Notes: generated from the letters alone by a model not told the origin. A stretch of 64,000 bases of DNA from JADGHX01 sp963837755 (GCA_963837755.1 CAWIOP010000003.1:124001-188000); one strand, 5' to 3'; positions 35,570-45,391 are shown, counted from the first letter of the stretch. Made by a program: numbers and translations.

Positions 35570-35618
35570 GGTGTCAGCCTGCGGCGCGTACGCGGGGTGG
35601 CAGATCGAAGACGTGGGG

Positions 35619-36392
35619 GTGAGCGTGGTGACTGGAGCAAAGGGATTTTTGGCGGCATGTCTTCTGGCAGCCAGCACGGTGGTCAGCACCATGGCCTGGG
35701 GTGCGAATGACCTCGCGCTGCCGGCCGGTGCACGCGTGGGCATCGTCGTGATGATGCCAACGGATATAACGCACTATCACGTGGGCAAGTCGCCCTCGGC
35801 GAGTTTCATGCGCACGTATCGGGTGATGTGGCCGGCGTCCGAAGTCGTGGACGATCCGCTTGCGGCGCAGCTGCAGAGCGCGGGCTTCGAGCCGGTGTTC
35901 CTCGACCCGAGCGAGCAGCTGCGGCGCCAGCGCCAGGCGTGGATCGTCTCCTCGGTGCAGGCCACGAAACTGGCGAAGGCCGCCATGGAGGAGCTCGAGC
36001 GCATCACCATGGCGGAGAACCTGCAGGCACTCATCATCGTGGCGCCCGGCTCGAACAACAATCCGGAATCCGTGCAGGGCAACCGGCTGCGCAAGCTACC
36101 GGCCTATGTGCAGGGCTGGGGCTTCTCCACCAGCGATGACAGCGGCGGCACAACGAAGCCCGTCGTGTTCAACCTCACGCAGATGCTGCTCTTCGGCAGG
36201 TCGGGCGACGATGTGGGGATGGAATTCCGCGAGTGGGGCGGCGGCTTCGTGTACGAGTGGACGAACTTCGAGCCGGGCGCGGACCTCAAGACGCTGCCGC
36301 AGAGCGAGATCGACAAGTTCCGGCCCGTGATCGCCGACGTGCTGCTGCGGCAGATGGCGCGGCTGATGCCGCACATCAAGGTGGCTGGCTAG
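35619..36392 (+). CDS. Secreted hypothetical protein
   Basis: A protein of about 257 residues with start GTG 35619 (in-frame GTG codons at 35571, 35625 and 35628 are alternatives). The hydrophobic stretch GFLAACLLAASTVVSTMAWG is a signal peptide. The mature part has alternating strands and helices (GARVGIVVMMPTDITHYHVG, LQALIIVAPGSNNNPESVQG) resembling a Rossmann-like fold, with SDDSGGTTKPVV. No known family or catalytic motif is identified. No operon partner is evident; the next gene begins 169 bp later. Confidence 0.7.
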   Translation: MSVVTGAKGFLAACLLAASTVVSTMAWGANDLALPAGARVGIVVMMPTDITHYHVGKSPSASFMRTYRVMWPASEVVDDPLAAQLQSAGFEPVFLDPSEQLRRQRQAWIVSSVQATKLAKAAMEELERITMAENLQALIIVAPGSNNNPESVQGNRLRKLPAYVQGWGFSTSDDSGGTTKPVVFNLTQMLLFGRSGDDVGMEFREWGGGFVYEWTNFEPGADLKTLPQSEIDKFRPVIADVLLRQMARLMPHIKVAG

Positions 36393-36561
36393 AGCCCCTG
36401 CGGCACTTCGCGCCGACGCGCCTGCGGTCGCCCCCTGCCTGCGCCGGCTGCCACAGGACGAACGCGGCTTCTCTTGGGGCCCGCAGACCGGCCATCGTTG
36501 TCGTACTCCCGGTTGAATGAAGGTAGCATCGGGCGGCCATCGCGCTGTGAGGGGGCTGAGC

Positions 36562-37587
36562 GTGTTTACCTTGCCGGAACCACGGACATCGTCGTCCGTG
36601 ACTCGCCGCTGCTTCATCGCAGTTCTGGCGCTCGCTCTGGTTGCGGCAATGGCACCTTCCGGCGGCGCGCTCGCGGCCGAAAAGAATGACGATGGCGGCG
36701 AGCGGATCATCGTCAGCGGGGCGTCCGGTGGGCTCGCGGGCGAAGTCATCCAGGCGTTGCTCGGCCGCGGCGTGAAGCCCGCGGACCTCGTTCTCGTCAC
36801 GCGCGCCCCGGAGAAGTTGTCTTCCTACGCGGCCAGCGGCGCCGACGTGCGCGAAGGCGACTTCAATAAGCCGGAGACACTCGAGCGCGCCTTTGCGGGT
36901 GGCAGGCAACTGCTGCTCATCAGCACAAGCGGCGGTGGGGATCGCGTGGCCCAGCACACCGCCGCCATCGGCGCCGCGCGCAAGGCGGGCATACGCCACA
37001 TCGTCTACACGTCGTTCATCAACGCCACGAACGACAACCCGGCAGCGGTCGCCCGGGACCATCGCCTCACGGAAGATGCGCTCGTCGGGAGCGGCGTCGC
37101 GTACACCATTCTGCGCAACCAGCTCTACATGGACGGGCTCGTTGCGGAGGCGTCGCAGGCGATCGCAACGGGCGACCTGTACACGAACTCGGGCAAGGGC
37201 AAGTGGGCACCGGTCGCGCGGCGCGATTGCGCGGCGGCTGCGGCGGTGGTGCTGACGACGTCGGGGCACGATCGCAAGACGTACAACATTACCGGCCCCG
37301 ATCTCATCAACCGGCAGGAGCTCGCGAAGCTCGTGACAGAGGTTACGGGCAAGCGGGTGCGCGTCATCGAGGTCGACGACGCAACGTTCATCCAGCGCGC
37401 CGTGCACAGCGGCGTTGCGGGGCCCGCGGCGAAGGTGAGCGCGAGCTTTGGCACGGCGATGCGCGAGAACGCGCTCAACATCAAGAACGAGGCCCTGCAG
37501 ATTCTGCTGGGCCGCAAGCCGCAGTCGCTGCGCGAGTTTCTGACGGAGAACAAGGCACGGTTGCTGGCGACGCCGGTGGCTCGTTGA
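36562..37587 (+). CDS. NmrA/QorB-like NAD(P)-binding protein, exported
   Basis: A 341-residue atypical SDR (NmrA-like). GTG 36562 is chosen because GAGGGGG lies at 36549-36555. The first 50 residues contain TRRCFIAVLALALVAAMAPS, a Tat- or Sec-type signal, unusual for this cytosolic family. The cofactor motif is VSGASGGLAGEV; other conserved elements are IVYTSFINA and YTILRNQLYMDG. QorB relatives reduce quinones, which would suit a ring-cleavage cluster by keeping hydroquinone intermediates reduced. It is 29 bp upstream of the intradiol dioxygenase and probably cotranscribed. Confidence 0.85.
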   Translation: MFTLPEPRTSSSVTRRCFIAVLALALVAAMAPSGGALAAEKNDDGGERIIVSGASGGLAGEVIQALLGRGVKPADLVLVTRAPEKLSSYAASGADVREGDFNKPETLERAFAGGRQLLLISTSGGGDRVAQHTAAIGAARKAGIRHIVYTSFINATNDNPAAVARDHRLTEDALVGSGVAYTILRNQLYMDGLVAEASQAIATGDLYTNSGKGKWAPVARRDCAAAAAVVLTTSGHDRKTYNITGPDLINRQELAKLVTEVTGKRVRVIEVDDATFIQRAVHSGVAGPAAKVSASFGTAMRENALNIKNEALQILLGRKPQSLREFLTENKARLLATPVAR

Positions 37588-37616
37588 CGAACGACACGAA
37601 TCTCAAGGGGGCGCAC

Positions 37617-38492
37617 ATGCGCGACTTCGACGAAAAAAGCATCACCGCGGCGGTCATCGACCGGCTGTCCAACTGCGAGGATCCGCGCTTCCGGCACGTG
37701 ATGACGTCGCTCGTGCACCACCTGCACGACTTCGTGCGCGACGTGCGGCTCACCGAAGCCGAATGGATCACGGCGATTCAGTTCCTGACCGACGTCGGCA
37801 AGACCTGCACCGACCAGCGTCAGGAATTCATCTTGCTGTCGGACACGCTCGGTATTTCCGTGCTCGTGATCTCGATCAATCATCCGGCGGAAGAAGGCTC
37901 CGCCGAATCCACCGTGCTCGGGCCGTACTACTGGGAGGGCGCGCCGGACATGCCTCTGGGCAGCAATCTCGCCGAAGGCGTGAAGGGCGAGCCGGCGTTC
38001 TATTCGGGCCGCGTGCTCGGCGCGAACGGCAAGCCGCTCGCCAACGCGCTGCTCGACGTCTGGTCGGGCGACGGCGAAGGCAATTACGACATGCAGATGC
38101 CCGGCGATGTGGGCATGAAGGCGCGCGGCAAGATCCGCACGGATGGCGAGGGACGTTACTGGTTCCGCTCCATCAGGCCCACGTTCTATCCGGTGCCCAC
38201 CGACGGGCCGGTCGGGCGCATGCTGCGCAAGATGGGGCGGCATCCGTACCGGCCCGGCCACATCCACATGATCGTCTCGGCTCCCGGCTACGAGCCGGTG
38301 ACCACGCATCTGTTCGTTGCAGACAGCGAATACCTCGACTCCGATGCCGTCTTCGGCATGAAGGAGTCGCTGGTGGCGAAGTTCAACCGGCACGCCGCGG
38401 GCACGGCGCCCACGGGCGAGTCGGTGCCGACCCCTTTCTACACGGTGGAATACGACTTCCGCTTGCGTCCCACGCGGAGTGCGGCGGCCTAG
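37617..38492 (+). CDS. Intradiol ring-cleavage dioxygenase (hydroxyquinol/catechol 1,2-dioxygenase type)
   Basis: A 291-residue enzyme with start ATG 37617 and AAGGGGG upstream. The N-terminal helical dimerisation domain (about residues 10-95) precedes the catalytic beta domain. The four iron ligands are in place: Tyr104 or Tyr105 in VLGPYYW, Tyr191 in TFYPVP, and His215 and His217 in RPGHIHM. It cleaves a catechol-type ring between the hydroxyls. With hydroxyquinol the product is maleylacetate, for which a reductase is encoded at 60 kb. The choice between catechol and hydroxyquinol cannot be made from motifs alone. Confidence 0.92.
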   Translation: MRDFDEKSITAAVIDRLSNCEDPRFRHVMTSLVHHLHDFVRDVRLTEAEWITAIQFLTDVGKTCTDQRQEFILLSDTLGISVLVISINHPAEEGSAESTVLGPYYWEGAPDMPLGSNLAEGVKGEPAFYSGRVLGANGKPLANALLDVWSGDGEGNYDMQMPGDVGMKARGKIRTDGEGRYWFRSIRPTFYPVPTDGPVGRMLRKMGRHPYRPGHIHMIVSAPGYEPVTTHLFVADSEYLDSDAVFGMKESLVAKFNRHAAGTAPTGESVPTPFYTVEYDFRLRPTRSAAA

Positions 38493-38537
38493 AGGGCCGC
38501 CAGCCGCGCAAGCTTTTCGGTCGAGCAGACACCTCTC

Positions 38538-40229
38538 ATGGAATCCGCGTTGTCGCCCGGGGACGTGCTGGCGTCGTATCCGCCGCACGCCGACACCATT
38601 CCCACATTGCTGGCCTCGCGCGCGTCGGTGGTGCCGGAGAAATTCGCGCTGGAGTTCGAGTCGCGCAAATGGACCTACGCCGCGCTCGATGAGGTGAGCA
38701 CGTTGCTCGCGCAGGCGGCTGTGCAGCGAGGCGTGAACAAGGGCGATCGCATCGCCGTCGTCTCCGTGAATACGGATCTGAGCGTCATCGTGTTTCTCGC
38801 GGCGGCGAAGCTCGGGGCGCTGTTCGTGCCGCTCAATCCGGCCGCCACCGACGATGACCTTCATTACATGCTCGGCCATTCGGGCGCGAGCGTGGTGGTG
38901 TGCCAGCCGGAGCAGGTGGAGCGGGTTCGGTCTGTCGTCGAGCGCCTCGATGAGGCGGCGAGCTCGGCGGGCGTTGTGAGCTCCGAGGCACGCGCCGCGG
39001 CGGGGTGCATTCCGCGCGCCACGCGTGTCATCGACATGAATGAGCTGGGGCTCCCGGCCAACGACGTCTCAACGTTGCGCGAATCGGTACGGCGGCTCGT
39101 GGCGCGGCGGGGCGATGTGACGTTGCCTGACGTGGGGCCGGATGACCCGGCGATCGTCATCTATACGTCGGGCACCACGGGTTTTCCGAAGGGCGTCGTA
39201 CACACCCAAAGCAACTACGTGCTTGCCGGCGAAGCGTTCGTTGCCCGGCTTCACCTGCAGCCATCGGAGCGATGCCTCGCACTGCTACCGTTCTATCACG
39301 TCAATGCGCTGTTCTATTCGCTGGGCGGAGCGCTCGCCGCTGGCGGCACCCTGATCACGGCACGCGCCTTCAGCGCCTCGCGCTTCTGGAAGTTGGCTGC
39401 GCAAACACGCGCGACCCAGTTCAATTTCCTGGCGGCAGTCGGCACCATTCTCATGAAGCGGGCGCGGTCGGAGTTCGACAGCGGCCACTGCATACGCAAA
39501 ATGTATGGCGCGCCGATGTCCGAGGAGATGCTTCGCGTCTTCACGGGCGAGTTCAACGTGCCGTGGATGATCGAAGGGTATGGCATGACGGAGATTCCCG
39601 GCGCCGCGTGCAACCCGTTCCTGGGGCCCCACAAGCTCGGGAGCATTGGCGTGGCGGCCGTGCACCCGCGGTTCGGCGCGGACTTCTCGCAGCTTCGTGT
39701 TGTCGATGACAGCGGGGCCGACGTGCCGGTGGGCGACACTGGCGAGCTCGTCGTCAAGACGCCCATTGCGTTCAAGGAATATCTCAACGACGCGGAGCAG
39801 ACGGCTGCGTCGTTTCGCGACGGATGGTTCCTCACGGGCGATCTGGCGAAACGGGACGCCGAAGGCTATTTCTATTTCGTCGCGCGCAAGAAGGACATCA
39901 TCCGGCGGCGGGGCGAGAACATCTCGGGCGCCGAGCTGGATCGCGTGGTGTCGGGCCACCCGGGCGTGCTCGAAGCCGCGGCGATTGGCGTGCCCTCGGA
40001 GCTGGGCGAAGAGGATATCCTCATCGCAGTCGTGGCCAAGCCCGCCGTGCAGCTCGAGGTTTCGCAGATTCTCGACTGGTGCCGCGCCCACCTGTCGCCC
40101 ATGAAGGTGCCGCGCTACGTTCTCTTCGTGGAGTCTCTGCCGCACACACCATCGCATCGTGTGGCCAAGCACCGCCTCAAGGCGCAAGCGGACCTGCTGG
40201 CCCGCGCGGTCGACACTCAACGCGGCTAG
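38538..40229 (+). CDS. Acyl-CoA synthetase / AMP-dependent ligase
   Basis: A 563-residue ANL-superfamily enzyme. IVIYTSGTTGFPKGVVHTQS (about residues 207-226) is the P-loop, IEGYGMTEIPGAA the A5 motif, DGWFLTGDLAKRDAEGYF the A7-A8 hinge, and a C-terminal lysine-containing SHRVAKHRL the A10 region. It forms an acyl-adenylate and then a CoA thioester. In this cluster it could activate an aromatic or dicarboxylic acid. It lies 45 bp after the dioxygenase, likely in one operon, and its stop overlaps the convergent HMGL-like gene by 4 bp. Confidence 0.92.
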   Translation: MESALSPGDVLASYPPHADTIPTLLASRASVVPEKFALEFESRKWTYAALDEVSTLLAQAAVQRGVNKGDRIAVVSVNTDLSVIVFLAAAKLGALFVPLNPAATDDDLHYMLGHSGASVVVCQPEQVERVRSVVERLDEAASSAGVVSSEARAAAGCIPRATRVIDMNELGLPANDVSTLRESVRRLVARRGDVTLPDVGPDDPAIVIYTSGTTGFPKGVVHTQSNYVLAGEAFVARLHLQPSERCLALLPFYHVNALFYSLGGALAAGGTLITARAFSASRFWKLAAQTRATQFNFLAAVGTILMKRARSEFDSGHCIRKMYGAPMSEEMLRVFTGEFNVPWMIEGYGMTEIPGAACNPFLGPHKLGSIGVAAVHPRFGADFSQLRVVDDSGADVPVGDTGELVVKTPIAFKEYLNDAEQTAASFRDGWFLTGDLAKRDAEGYFYFVARKKDIIRRRGENISGAELDRVVSGHPGVLEAAAIGVPSELGEEDILIAVVAKPAVQLEVSQILDWCRAHLSPMKVPRYVLFVESLPHTPSHRVAKHRLKAQADLLARAVDTQRG

Positions 40230-41686
40230 CCGCGCCCGCGCAGCTCCAGCCGGAAGTCCGGCTTTTCGACGACCAGGTGTGACACCGGGCGCTGAACCAG
40301 CTCGCGCAGCAGGGTGAGCAGGGGCCTGGTGTCGGGGTTGTAGTGATGGGGGAAGGGTGGGGCGGCGAGCATCGCATCCACCTGTTCGGCAGGCATCACG
40401 GCGCGCAGCAGGAGCTCCTCGTCGGGCATCTTCGGGCCGAGCCTGCGACGCAGCTCGGCTAGCGTGGGCGGCGGCGGCTCCGCCATCAGCTCGCGGGCGC
40501 GCGGGCGCGCGAGAATCTTGTCCTTGACGTTCGGATCGAGCGTGCCGGTGGGACGGCCGAAGCTGCCGATGACGTAGCGGATGACCTGGTCCGGCACGTT
40601 GCCATAGCGCTCCGTGCCCACCACGTTGAACAGCGCCTGCGTGCACACGATCTGCGGAAACGGCGTGACCATGATCGGGTAGCCGAGCTCCGCGCGGACG
40701 CGCTCGGATTCCTCGATGACCTCGGGCAGGCGATGCTGCAACTTGAGCTCTTCGAGCTGGCGCCGTGTGGTGGTGATTGCGCCGCCGGGCAACTGGTGGC
40801 GCAGGAATGCGGCGTCGTATTCCTGCGGTGTGCCGAAAGGCAGCCCTTCCGCATGTGCGAGGCGCGTGAAGTAGTCCGCGACCAGGCCCAGGCCGCGTTC
40901 GTCGATGTCGACGGTGTGACCCAGCTCCCTCAGGTTCGCTGCCACGCGCACACCGGAAGGCAGCGACGTGCCGTTTGCAAGCGGGCCGGCGGCCACGTGC
41001 AGGACGTCGATGCCGAGCTCGGCAGCGGTCATGTAGGTGAGCGGCGCAAGGCCGATGGTGCAGTGTGAGTGAAGCTCCAGCGGTTTGCCGGCGAGCCGCG
41101 CTCGAACAGCGGGGATGAGCGTGCGCGCCCGTTCAGGCGTGAGCAGGCCGGTGGGGTCTTTGATGTACAGGCGGCTCACGTGCGGGGAGGCCGCCAGCAC
41201 GCCGGCGAGATCTGAGTAGAACGCGTCGTCATGCACGGCGCTGATGGTGTACGTGAGCCCCGCCAGCACCTCGCCGCCCTCGGCCGCGATCATCTGTGCG
41301 CCATCCAGCAGCGCCGCGCCATCGTGCATCGGGTCGATCAGCGCGAAGCGGCTCACCCCGTTCTCAACGAGCCGTCGATAGACGAGTCGCATGAATTCGC
41401 GGTCCGACGTCTCCCACGAGATGAAGCGGAAACCTGTGGTGATGAACTGCAGCGGCGTGTTCGGCGCCGCCGCGCGCATGGCGCGGATCAGCTCCCACGG
41501 GTTCTCCTTGTTGACCCGCACGGATACGCCCATGTGCGTGCTCGAGTTGAAGTCGAGCGCGTGATAGCCCACGCGGTCCATCACAGGTGCGATCTGCAGG
41601 ATGTGCGCGGCCGACAGGCCGGTGGCTCCCCAGATGCTCTGGTTGCCATCGCGAAGCGAAACGTCGACGAGCTTCAAATGCGCCAT
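40226..41686 (-). CDS. HMGL-like / pyruvate carboxylase subunit B-like enzyme
   Basis: A 486-residue TIM-barrel protein. VDVSLRDGNQSIWG (about residues 8-21) is the catalytic start of the HMGL family; the conserved metal His pair is in LELHSHCTIGLAPL. The C-terminal part resembles the PYC/OADA conserved domain (QALFNVVGTERYGNVPDQVI). There is no biotinyl domain or AMKM lysine, so any carboxyl carrier must be separate. It may be an oxaloacetate decarboxylase/carboxyltransferase alpha-type subunit or an aldolase of the pathway. It is divergent from the flavin hydroxylase. Confidence 0.82.
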   Translation of the reverse strand: MAHLKLVDVSLRDGNQSIWGATGLSAAHILQIAPVMDRVGYHALDFNSSTHMGVSVRVNKENPWELIRAMRAAAPNTPLQFITTGFRFISWETSDREFMRLVYRRLVENGVSRFALIDPMHDGAALLDGAQMIAAEGGEVLAGLTYTISAVHDDAFYSDLAGVLAASPHVSRLYIKDPTGLLTPERARTLIPAVRARLAGKPLELHSHCTIGLAPLTYMTAAELGIDVLHVAAGPLANGTSLPSGVRVAANLRELGHTVDIDERGLGLVADYFTRLAHAEGLPFGTPQEYDAAFLRHQLPGGAITTTRRQLEELKLQHRLPEVIEESERVRAELGYPIMVTPFPQIVCTQALFNVVGTERYGNVPDQVIRYVIGSFGRPTGTLDPNVKDKILARPRARELMAEPPPPTLAELRRRLGPKMPDEELLLRAVMPAEQVDAMLAAPPFPHHYNPDTRPLLTLLRELVQRPVSHLVVEKPDFRLELRGRG

Positions 41687-41835
41687 GGGTCAGTTCCTAT
41701 AGGCGTGGCACATCGGGCTGTCAATAACGGTCGCCGTGTTTCGCCGGGCTGGACCGGGCCGCGCGCGGCGCGCTTACATTCGTGGCAGCCGTGACGCGAG
41801 GGCGGGCGGCAGCGGTCGCGCGGAGGGGATTGGCG

Positions 41836-43026
41836 ATGGTGGAGCAGGTGGATGGAGTGCTGGTGAGCGGCGCTGGCCCCGTGGGCCTGTTCACCGCGCT
41901 CAAGCTTGCGCGCGCCGGCATCCGCGTCGTCGTGGTGGACTGCGAGCCGGCTATCCGCGAAGAGCCGCGCGCCGTGGTCTATCACTCGCCCGTGGTCGAG
42001 CGGCTCGCCGCGCTCGGGCTGCTCGAAGACCTGCAGGAGATCGGCGTGCTCAAGCAGGCCTATCACTACTGGAACATCGAGCACACCTTGCTGGGCCACA
42101 TCAGCTTCGAGGTGCTGCGTCCCGAAGACACCGCGTATCCGTTCAATCTCCATCTGGGCCAGCCGGCGCTGGCCGCGGTGATATTGCGGCACCTGTTGCG
42201 CGTGCCCGGCGCCGAAGTGCGTTGGAACACGCGCCTCGCTGAAGTCTCGCAATCCGAAGACGCGGTGACGGCGACGCTGGAAACGCCCGACGGAAACAAG
42301 CAGGTCCGCGCCCGCTGGCTCATCGGCGCGGACGGCGGCCACAGCGGCGTGCGCCGCGCGCTCGACCTGAAACTCGAAGGCGTCACGTACCCCAAGTGGT
42401 TCGTCGCCACCAACGTCTCGTTCGATTTCACGGACCACGGCTATGGCCAGTCGAACGCGGTGTTCGACCCCGAGCACTGGGCCATCATTGCGAAGATCGA
42501 CCAGACCGGACTCTGGCGCTGCACGTACCGCGAAGACGGCGCGCTCACCGAAGCCGAAGTGCGCGAGCTCGTGCCTGAGCGCTACGCGCTGTTCGCGCCG
42601 GGCCTCGCCGACACGAAGCCCGTTGCCGTCTCTCCCTACCGCGTGCACGACCGCTGCGCCGAAACTTTTCGCGCGGGCCGCGTGCTGCTCGCCGGCGACG
42701 CCGCCCATCTCGTCAACCCCATCGGCGGCCTCGGCCTCACCGGTGGCCTGCTCGACGCGTTTCCCCTGAGCGACGCGCTCATCGCAGTCATCGAAGGCCG
42801 CCAGGGCGACGACATTCTCGACGCCTGGGCCCGTGAACGCCGCCGCGTGTTCCTCGAAGTCACCGCGCCCACGGCAAAAGAGAACCGCCGACGCGTCAGC
42901 GAGCGTGACCCCGAAAAGAAACGCGCCGACGCCGCCCGCCTGCACAATCTCACTAACGACAAGGAAGCCGCCCGACAGGCTCTGCTGGGCGTCTTCGAGC
43001 TGGTGGGGAACCACGCGAAGGTCTAG
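41836..43026 (+). CDS. FAD-dependent aromatic hydroxylase (MhpA/resorcinol hydroxylase-like)
   Basis: A 396-residue group A flavoprotein monooxygenase. ATG 41836 follows GGAGGGG. It has GxGxxG in VLVSGAGPVGL (residues 7-17), the DG motif GADGGHSGVRRAL and the GD motif LLAGDAAHLVNPIGGLGLTG. It uses NAD(P)H and O2 to hydroxylate a phenolic ring. The shorter C-terminus (no thioredoxin-like domain) separates it from phenol hydroxylases. In this cluster it would generate the di- or trihydroxylated substrate for the intradiol dioxygenase. It starts the rightward arm, divergent from the HMGL-like gene. Confidence 0.9.
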   Translation: MVEQVDGVLVSGAGPVGLFTALKLARAGIRVVVVDCEPAIREEPRAVVYHSPVVERLAALGLLEDLQEIGVLKQAYHYWNIEHTLLGHISFEVLRPEDTAYPFNLHLGQPALAAVILRHLLRVPGAEVRWNTRLAEVSQSEDAVTATLETPDGNKQVRARWLIGADGGHSGVRRALDLKLEGVTYPKWFVATNVSFDFTDHGYGQSNAVFDPEHWAIIAKIDQTGLWRCTYREDGALTEAEVRELVPERYALFAPGLADTKPVAVSPYRVHDRCAETFRAGRVLLAGDAAHLVNPIGGLGLTGGLLDAFPLSDALIAVIEGRQGDDILDAWARERRRVFLEVTAPTAKENRRRVSERDPEKKRADAARLHNLTNDKEAARQALLGVFELVGNHAKV

Positions 43027-43074
43027 CGTTGGCCCTGCCTGGGAAGCCGTGAAGGTCGCGACCGGCTCAGGTCT

Positions 43075-44544
43075 TCACACCTCGCCATGCCACGAGAACC
43101 CGTCCCGCCCGATGAGCGCGCTGGCGGCTGCCGGCCCCCATGAGCCGGCCGTGTAGGGCTTGGGCGCCTCGTCGCCCTGCAGCCAGCCCTCGCGGATGGG
43201 GTCGATCCACGCCCACGCCGCATCGAGCTCGTCACGCCGCATGAAGAGCGTGAGATTGCCCTTCGCCACGTCGGTGATGAGGCGCTCGTACGCATCCAGC
43301 GACTTTTCCTTGAACGTATCGGAGAAGTGCAGCCCGAGGTTCACCGGCCTCAGCCGCATGCTCTCCCCCGGCGCCTTGGCGAGGATGCTGAGCGTGATGC
43401 CCTCGTCGGGCTGCAACCGGATGGTGAGCTGGTTCGGGCTCGGTTCGCGGCCGGTCTCGAAGATGAAGTGCGGCACCTGCTCGAACGTGACGACGATCTC
43501 CGCCATCTGCTCCTGCAGCCGCTTGCCGGTGCGCAGGTAGAACGGCACCCCGGCCCAGCGCCACGTCTCGATCTGCGCCTTGAGCGCCACGAACGTTTCC
43601 GTGCGGCTGTCTGCCGGCACGCCCGGCTCTTCGAGATAGCCGCCCACCGGCTTGCCCGCGATGGCGCCCGCGCGATACTGGCCGCGCACGGTCTTCGTCT
43701 GCACGTCTCCACCCACGATGGGCCGCAAGGCGCGCAGCACTTTCAGTTTCTCGTCTCGCACGGCATCCGGCTGGCTGCTGGCGGGCGGCTCCATGGCGAT
43801 GATGCACAGGAGCTGCAGCAGGTGGTTCTGCATCATGTCACGCAGGGCGCCGGTCTGGTCGTAGAAATCCCCTCGACCTTCAGCACCCACCTGTTCCGCC
43901 ACCGTGATCTGCACGTGGCTGATGCGCCCCCGCCGCCACAACGGCTCGAACAGCGCGTTGCCGAAGCGCAGTGCGATGAGGTTCTGAACCGCTTCCTTGC
44001 CCAGATAGTGATCGATGCGATAGATCTGCTTCTCATCGAAGATCGACCCCACCAGGGAGTTGATGCGCTCGGCCGAGGCGCGATCCTGCCCCAGCGGTTT
44101 TTCCAGCACCACGCGCGACTTCGGCGTGACGAGCTGCGCCGCCGCGAGGTTCGCGCACACCGCCGTAAACAGGCTCGGCGCCATGGAAAGGAAGATGACG
44201 CGCACGTTTTCACCGCGCCCCTGAAGCGCCGTGGCGAGTTTCTCGAAGTCGGATGCCACCGTGGCGTCGACGCGCAGGTAGGTGACGAGGCCACAGAAGA
44301 GATCCCACCGCTGCGGTGTAAGCTCGCCGGCGACGAGGTATTTCTCGAGGCTCGCGCGCACCTCCTCGAGGTATTGCTCGCGGGTGAGGTCGGCGCGGGC
44401 GAGGCCGATGATTTTTGAGCCCGGCGGAATCTGCCCCGCCGTGGCGCGGCGATACAGCGCGCGCACGAGCTTTCTCATGGCCAGGTCGCCTGTCGCGCCG
44501 AACAGGACCATGTCGAACGGGTCGAGCTTCAGATTGTTCGTCAT
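43075..44544 (-). CDS. zwf: Glucose-6-phosphate 1-dehydrogenase
   Basis: A 489-residue protein of full family length. The NADP site is FGATGDLAMRKLV (residues 15-27), and the substrate signature RIDHYLGKE is at residues 176-184. It feeds the oxidative pentose phosphate and Entner-Doudoroff routes and supplies NADPH for hydroxylases. It is convergent with the flavin hydroxylase and divergent from a ruined edd gene, the partner that would have taken 6-phosphogluconate into Entner-Doudoroff. No pgl or eda is seen nearby. Confidence 0.96.
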   Translation of the reverse strand: MTNNLKLDPFDMVLFGATGDLAMRKLVRALYRRATAGQIPPGSKIIGLARADLTREQYLEEVRASLEKYLVAGELTPQRWDLFCGLVTYLRVDATVASDFEKLATALQGRGENVRVIFLSMAPSLFTAVCANLAAAQLVTPKSRVVLEKPLGQDRASAERINSLVGSIFDEKQIYRIDHYLGKEAVQNLIALRFGNALFEPLWRRGRISHVQITVAEQVGAEGRGDFYDQTGALRDMMQNHLLQLLCIIAMEPPASSQPDAVRDEKLKVLRALRPIVGGDVQTKTVRGQYRAGAIAGKPVGGYLEEPGVPADSRTETFVALKAQIETWRWAGVPFYLRTGKRLQEQMAEIVVTFEQVPHFIFETGREPSPNQLTIRLQPDEGITLSILAKAPGESMRLRPVNLGLHFSDTFKEKSLDAYERLITDVAKGNLTLFMRRDELDAAWAWIDPIREGWLQGDEAPKPYTAGSWGPAAASALIGRDGFSWHGEV

Positions 44545-44610
44545 GCCGATATGATAGAGGCTTACATGTCATCCCAGGCGCCAACAGGCTCACGCCCAGG
44601 GATGATTTTC

Positions 44611-45391
44611 ATGACCCGCAACGCCGCCGCCCCCCTGAATTCACGCGTCCGGGACGTCACGGAGCGCATCCGGGAGCGCAGCCGCGAAGTGCGTGCGGGC
44701 TACCTCGCTCGCGCCCGCGCCGCGCACGATGCAACGACAACCCGCTCGCGGGCCCATGCCCTCGGGCGTCGCGAACCAGGACAAGGCGCGCATCCGCAAG
44801 CTCCATGCGGAAGGCAAGGTGGGGCGAGCGCAGTTGCTGGAGTCGGAATGCGGCAGCTATCACTCCGCCGGCACCTGCACGTTTTACGGTACGGCCAACA
44901 GCAACCAGATGTTGATGGAAGTGATGGGGCTGCACCTGCCCGGCAGCGCGTTCGTGCCGCCGAACACGCTCCTGCGGGACGCGCTGACGGCCGCCGCAAC
45001 GAAGCGTGCCGCGCGCATCACCGCGCTGGGCAATGAATACCTGCCGCTGTCGCAGGTGGTGGACGAGCGCTGCCTGGTCAACGCCATCGTCGGCCTGCAT
45101 GCCACGGGCGGCTCCACGAATCACACGCTGCACATCGTGGCCATCGCGCAGGCGGCCGGGCTCATCGTCAACTGGGACGACTTCAGCGATCTTTCGGACG
45201 TCGTGCCGCTGCTCGCACGCATCTATCCCAATGGCGGCGCGGACGTGAACCACTTCCACGCGGCCGGCGGCATGGGGTTTCTCATCCGCGAGCTGCTGGG
45301 TGCCGGGCTGCTGCACGAAGACGTGCTCACCGTGAGCGGCAAGGGGCTTGCCGCCTATGCGCAGGAGCCGTTCTTCTCTCCCGACGGGTGA
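44611..45391 (+). pseudogene. edd: Phosphogluconate dehydratase remnant
   Basis: The start at 44611 reads MTRNAAAPLNSRVRDVTERI then RERSREVRAGYLARARAA, a normal Edd N-terminus. It then jumps frame to RGPMPSGVANQDKARIRKLH, skipping roughly residues 32-172 of the E. coli enzyme, including the GVCDKIVPG cysteine of the iron-sulfur site. The middle is well preserved (GTCTFYGTANSNQMLMEVMG, ATGGSTNHTLHIVAIAQAAG, NWDDFSDLSDVVPLL). It stops after AQEPFFSPDG near E. coli residue 400 of 603. Two deletions and a frameshift make it inactive. Confidence 0.88.

Noticed and set aside
37125..38879. A 584-codon minus-strand open frame
   Set aside because: It is antisense to the intradiol dioxygenase and its neighbours, with a biased composition and no recognisable domain.
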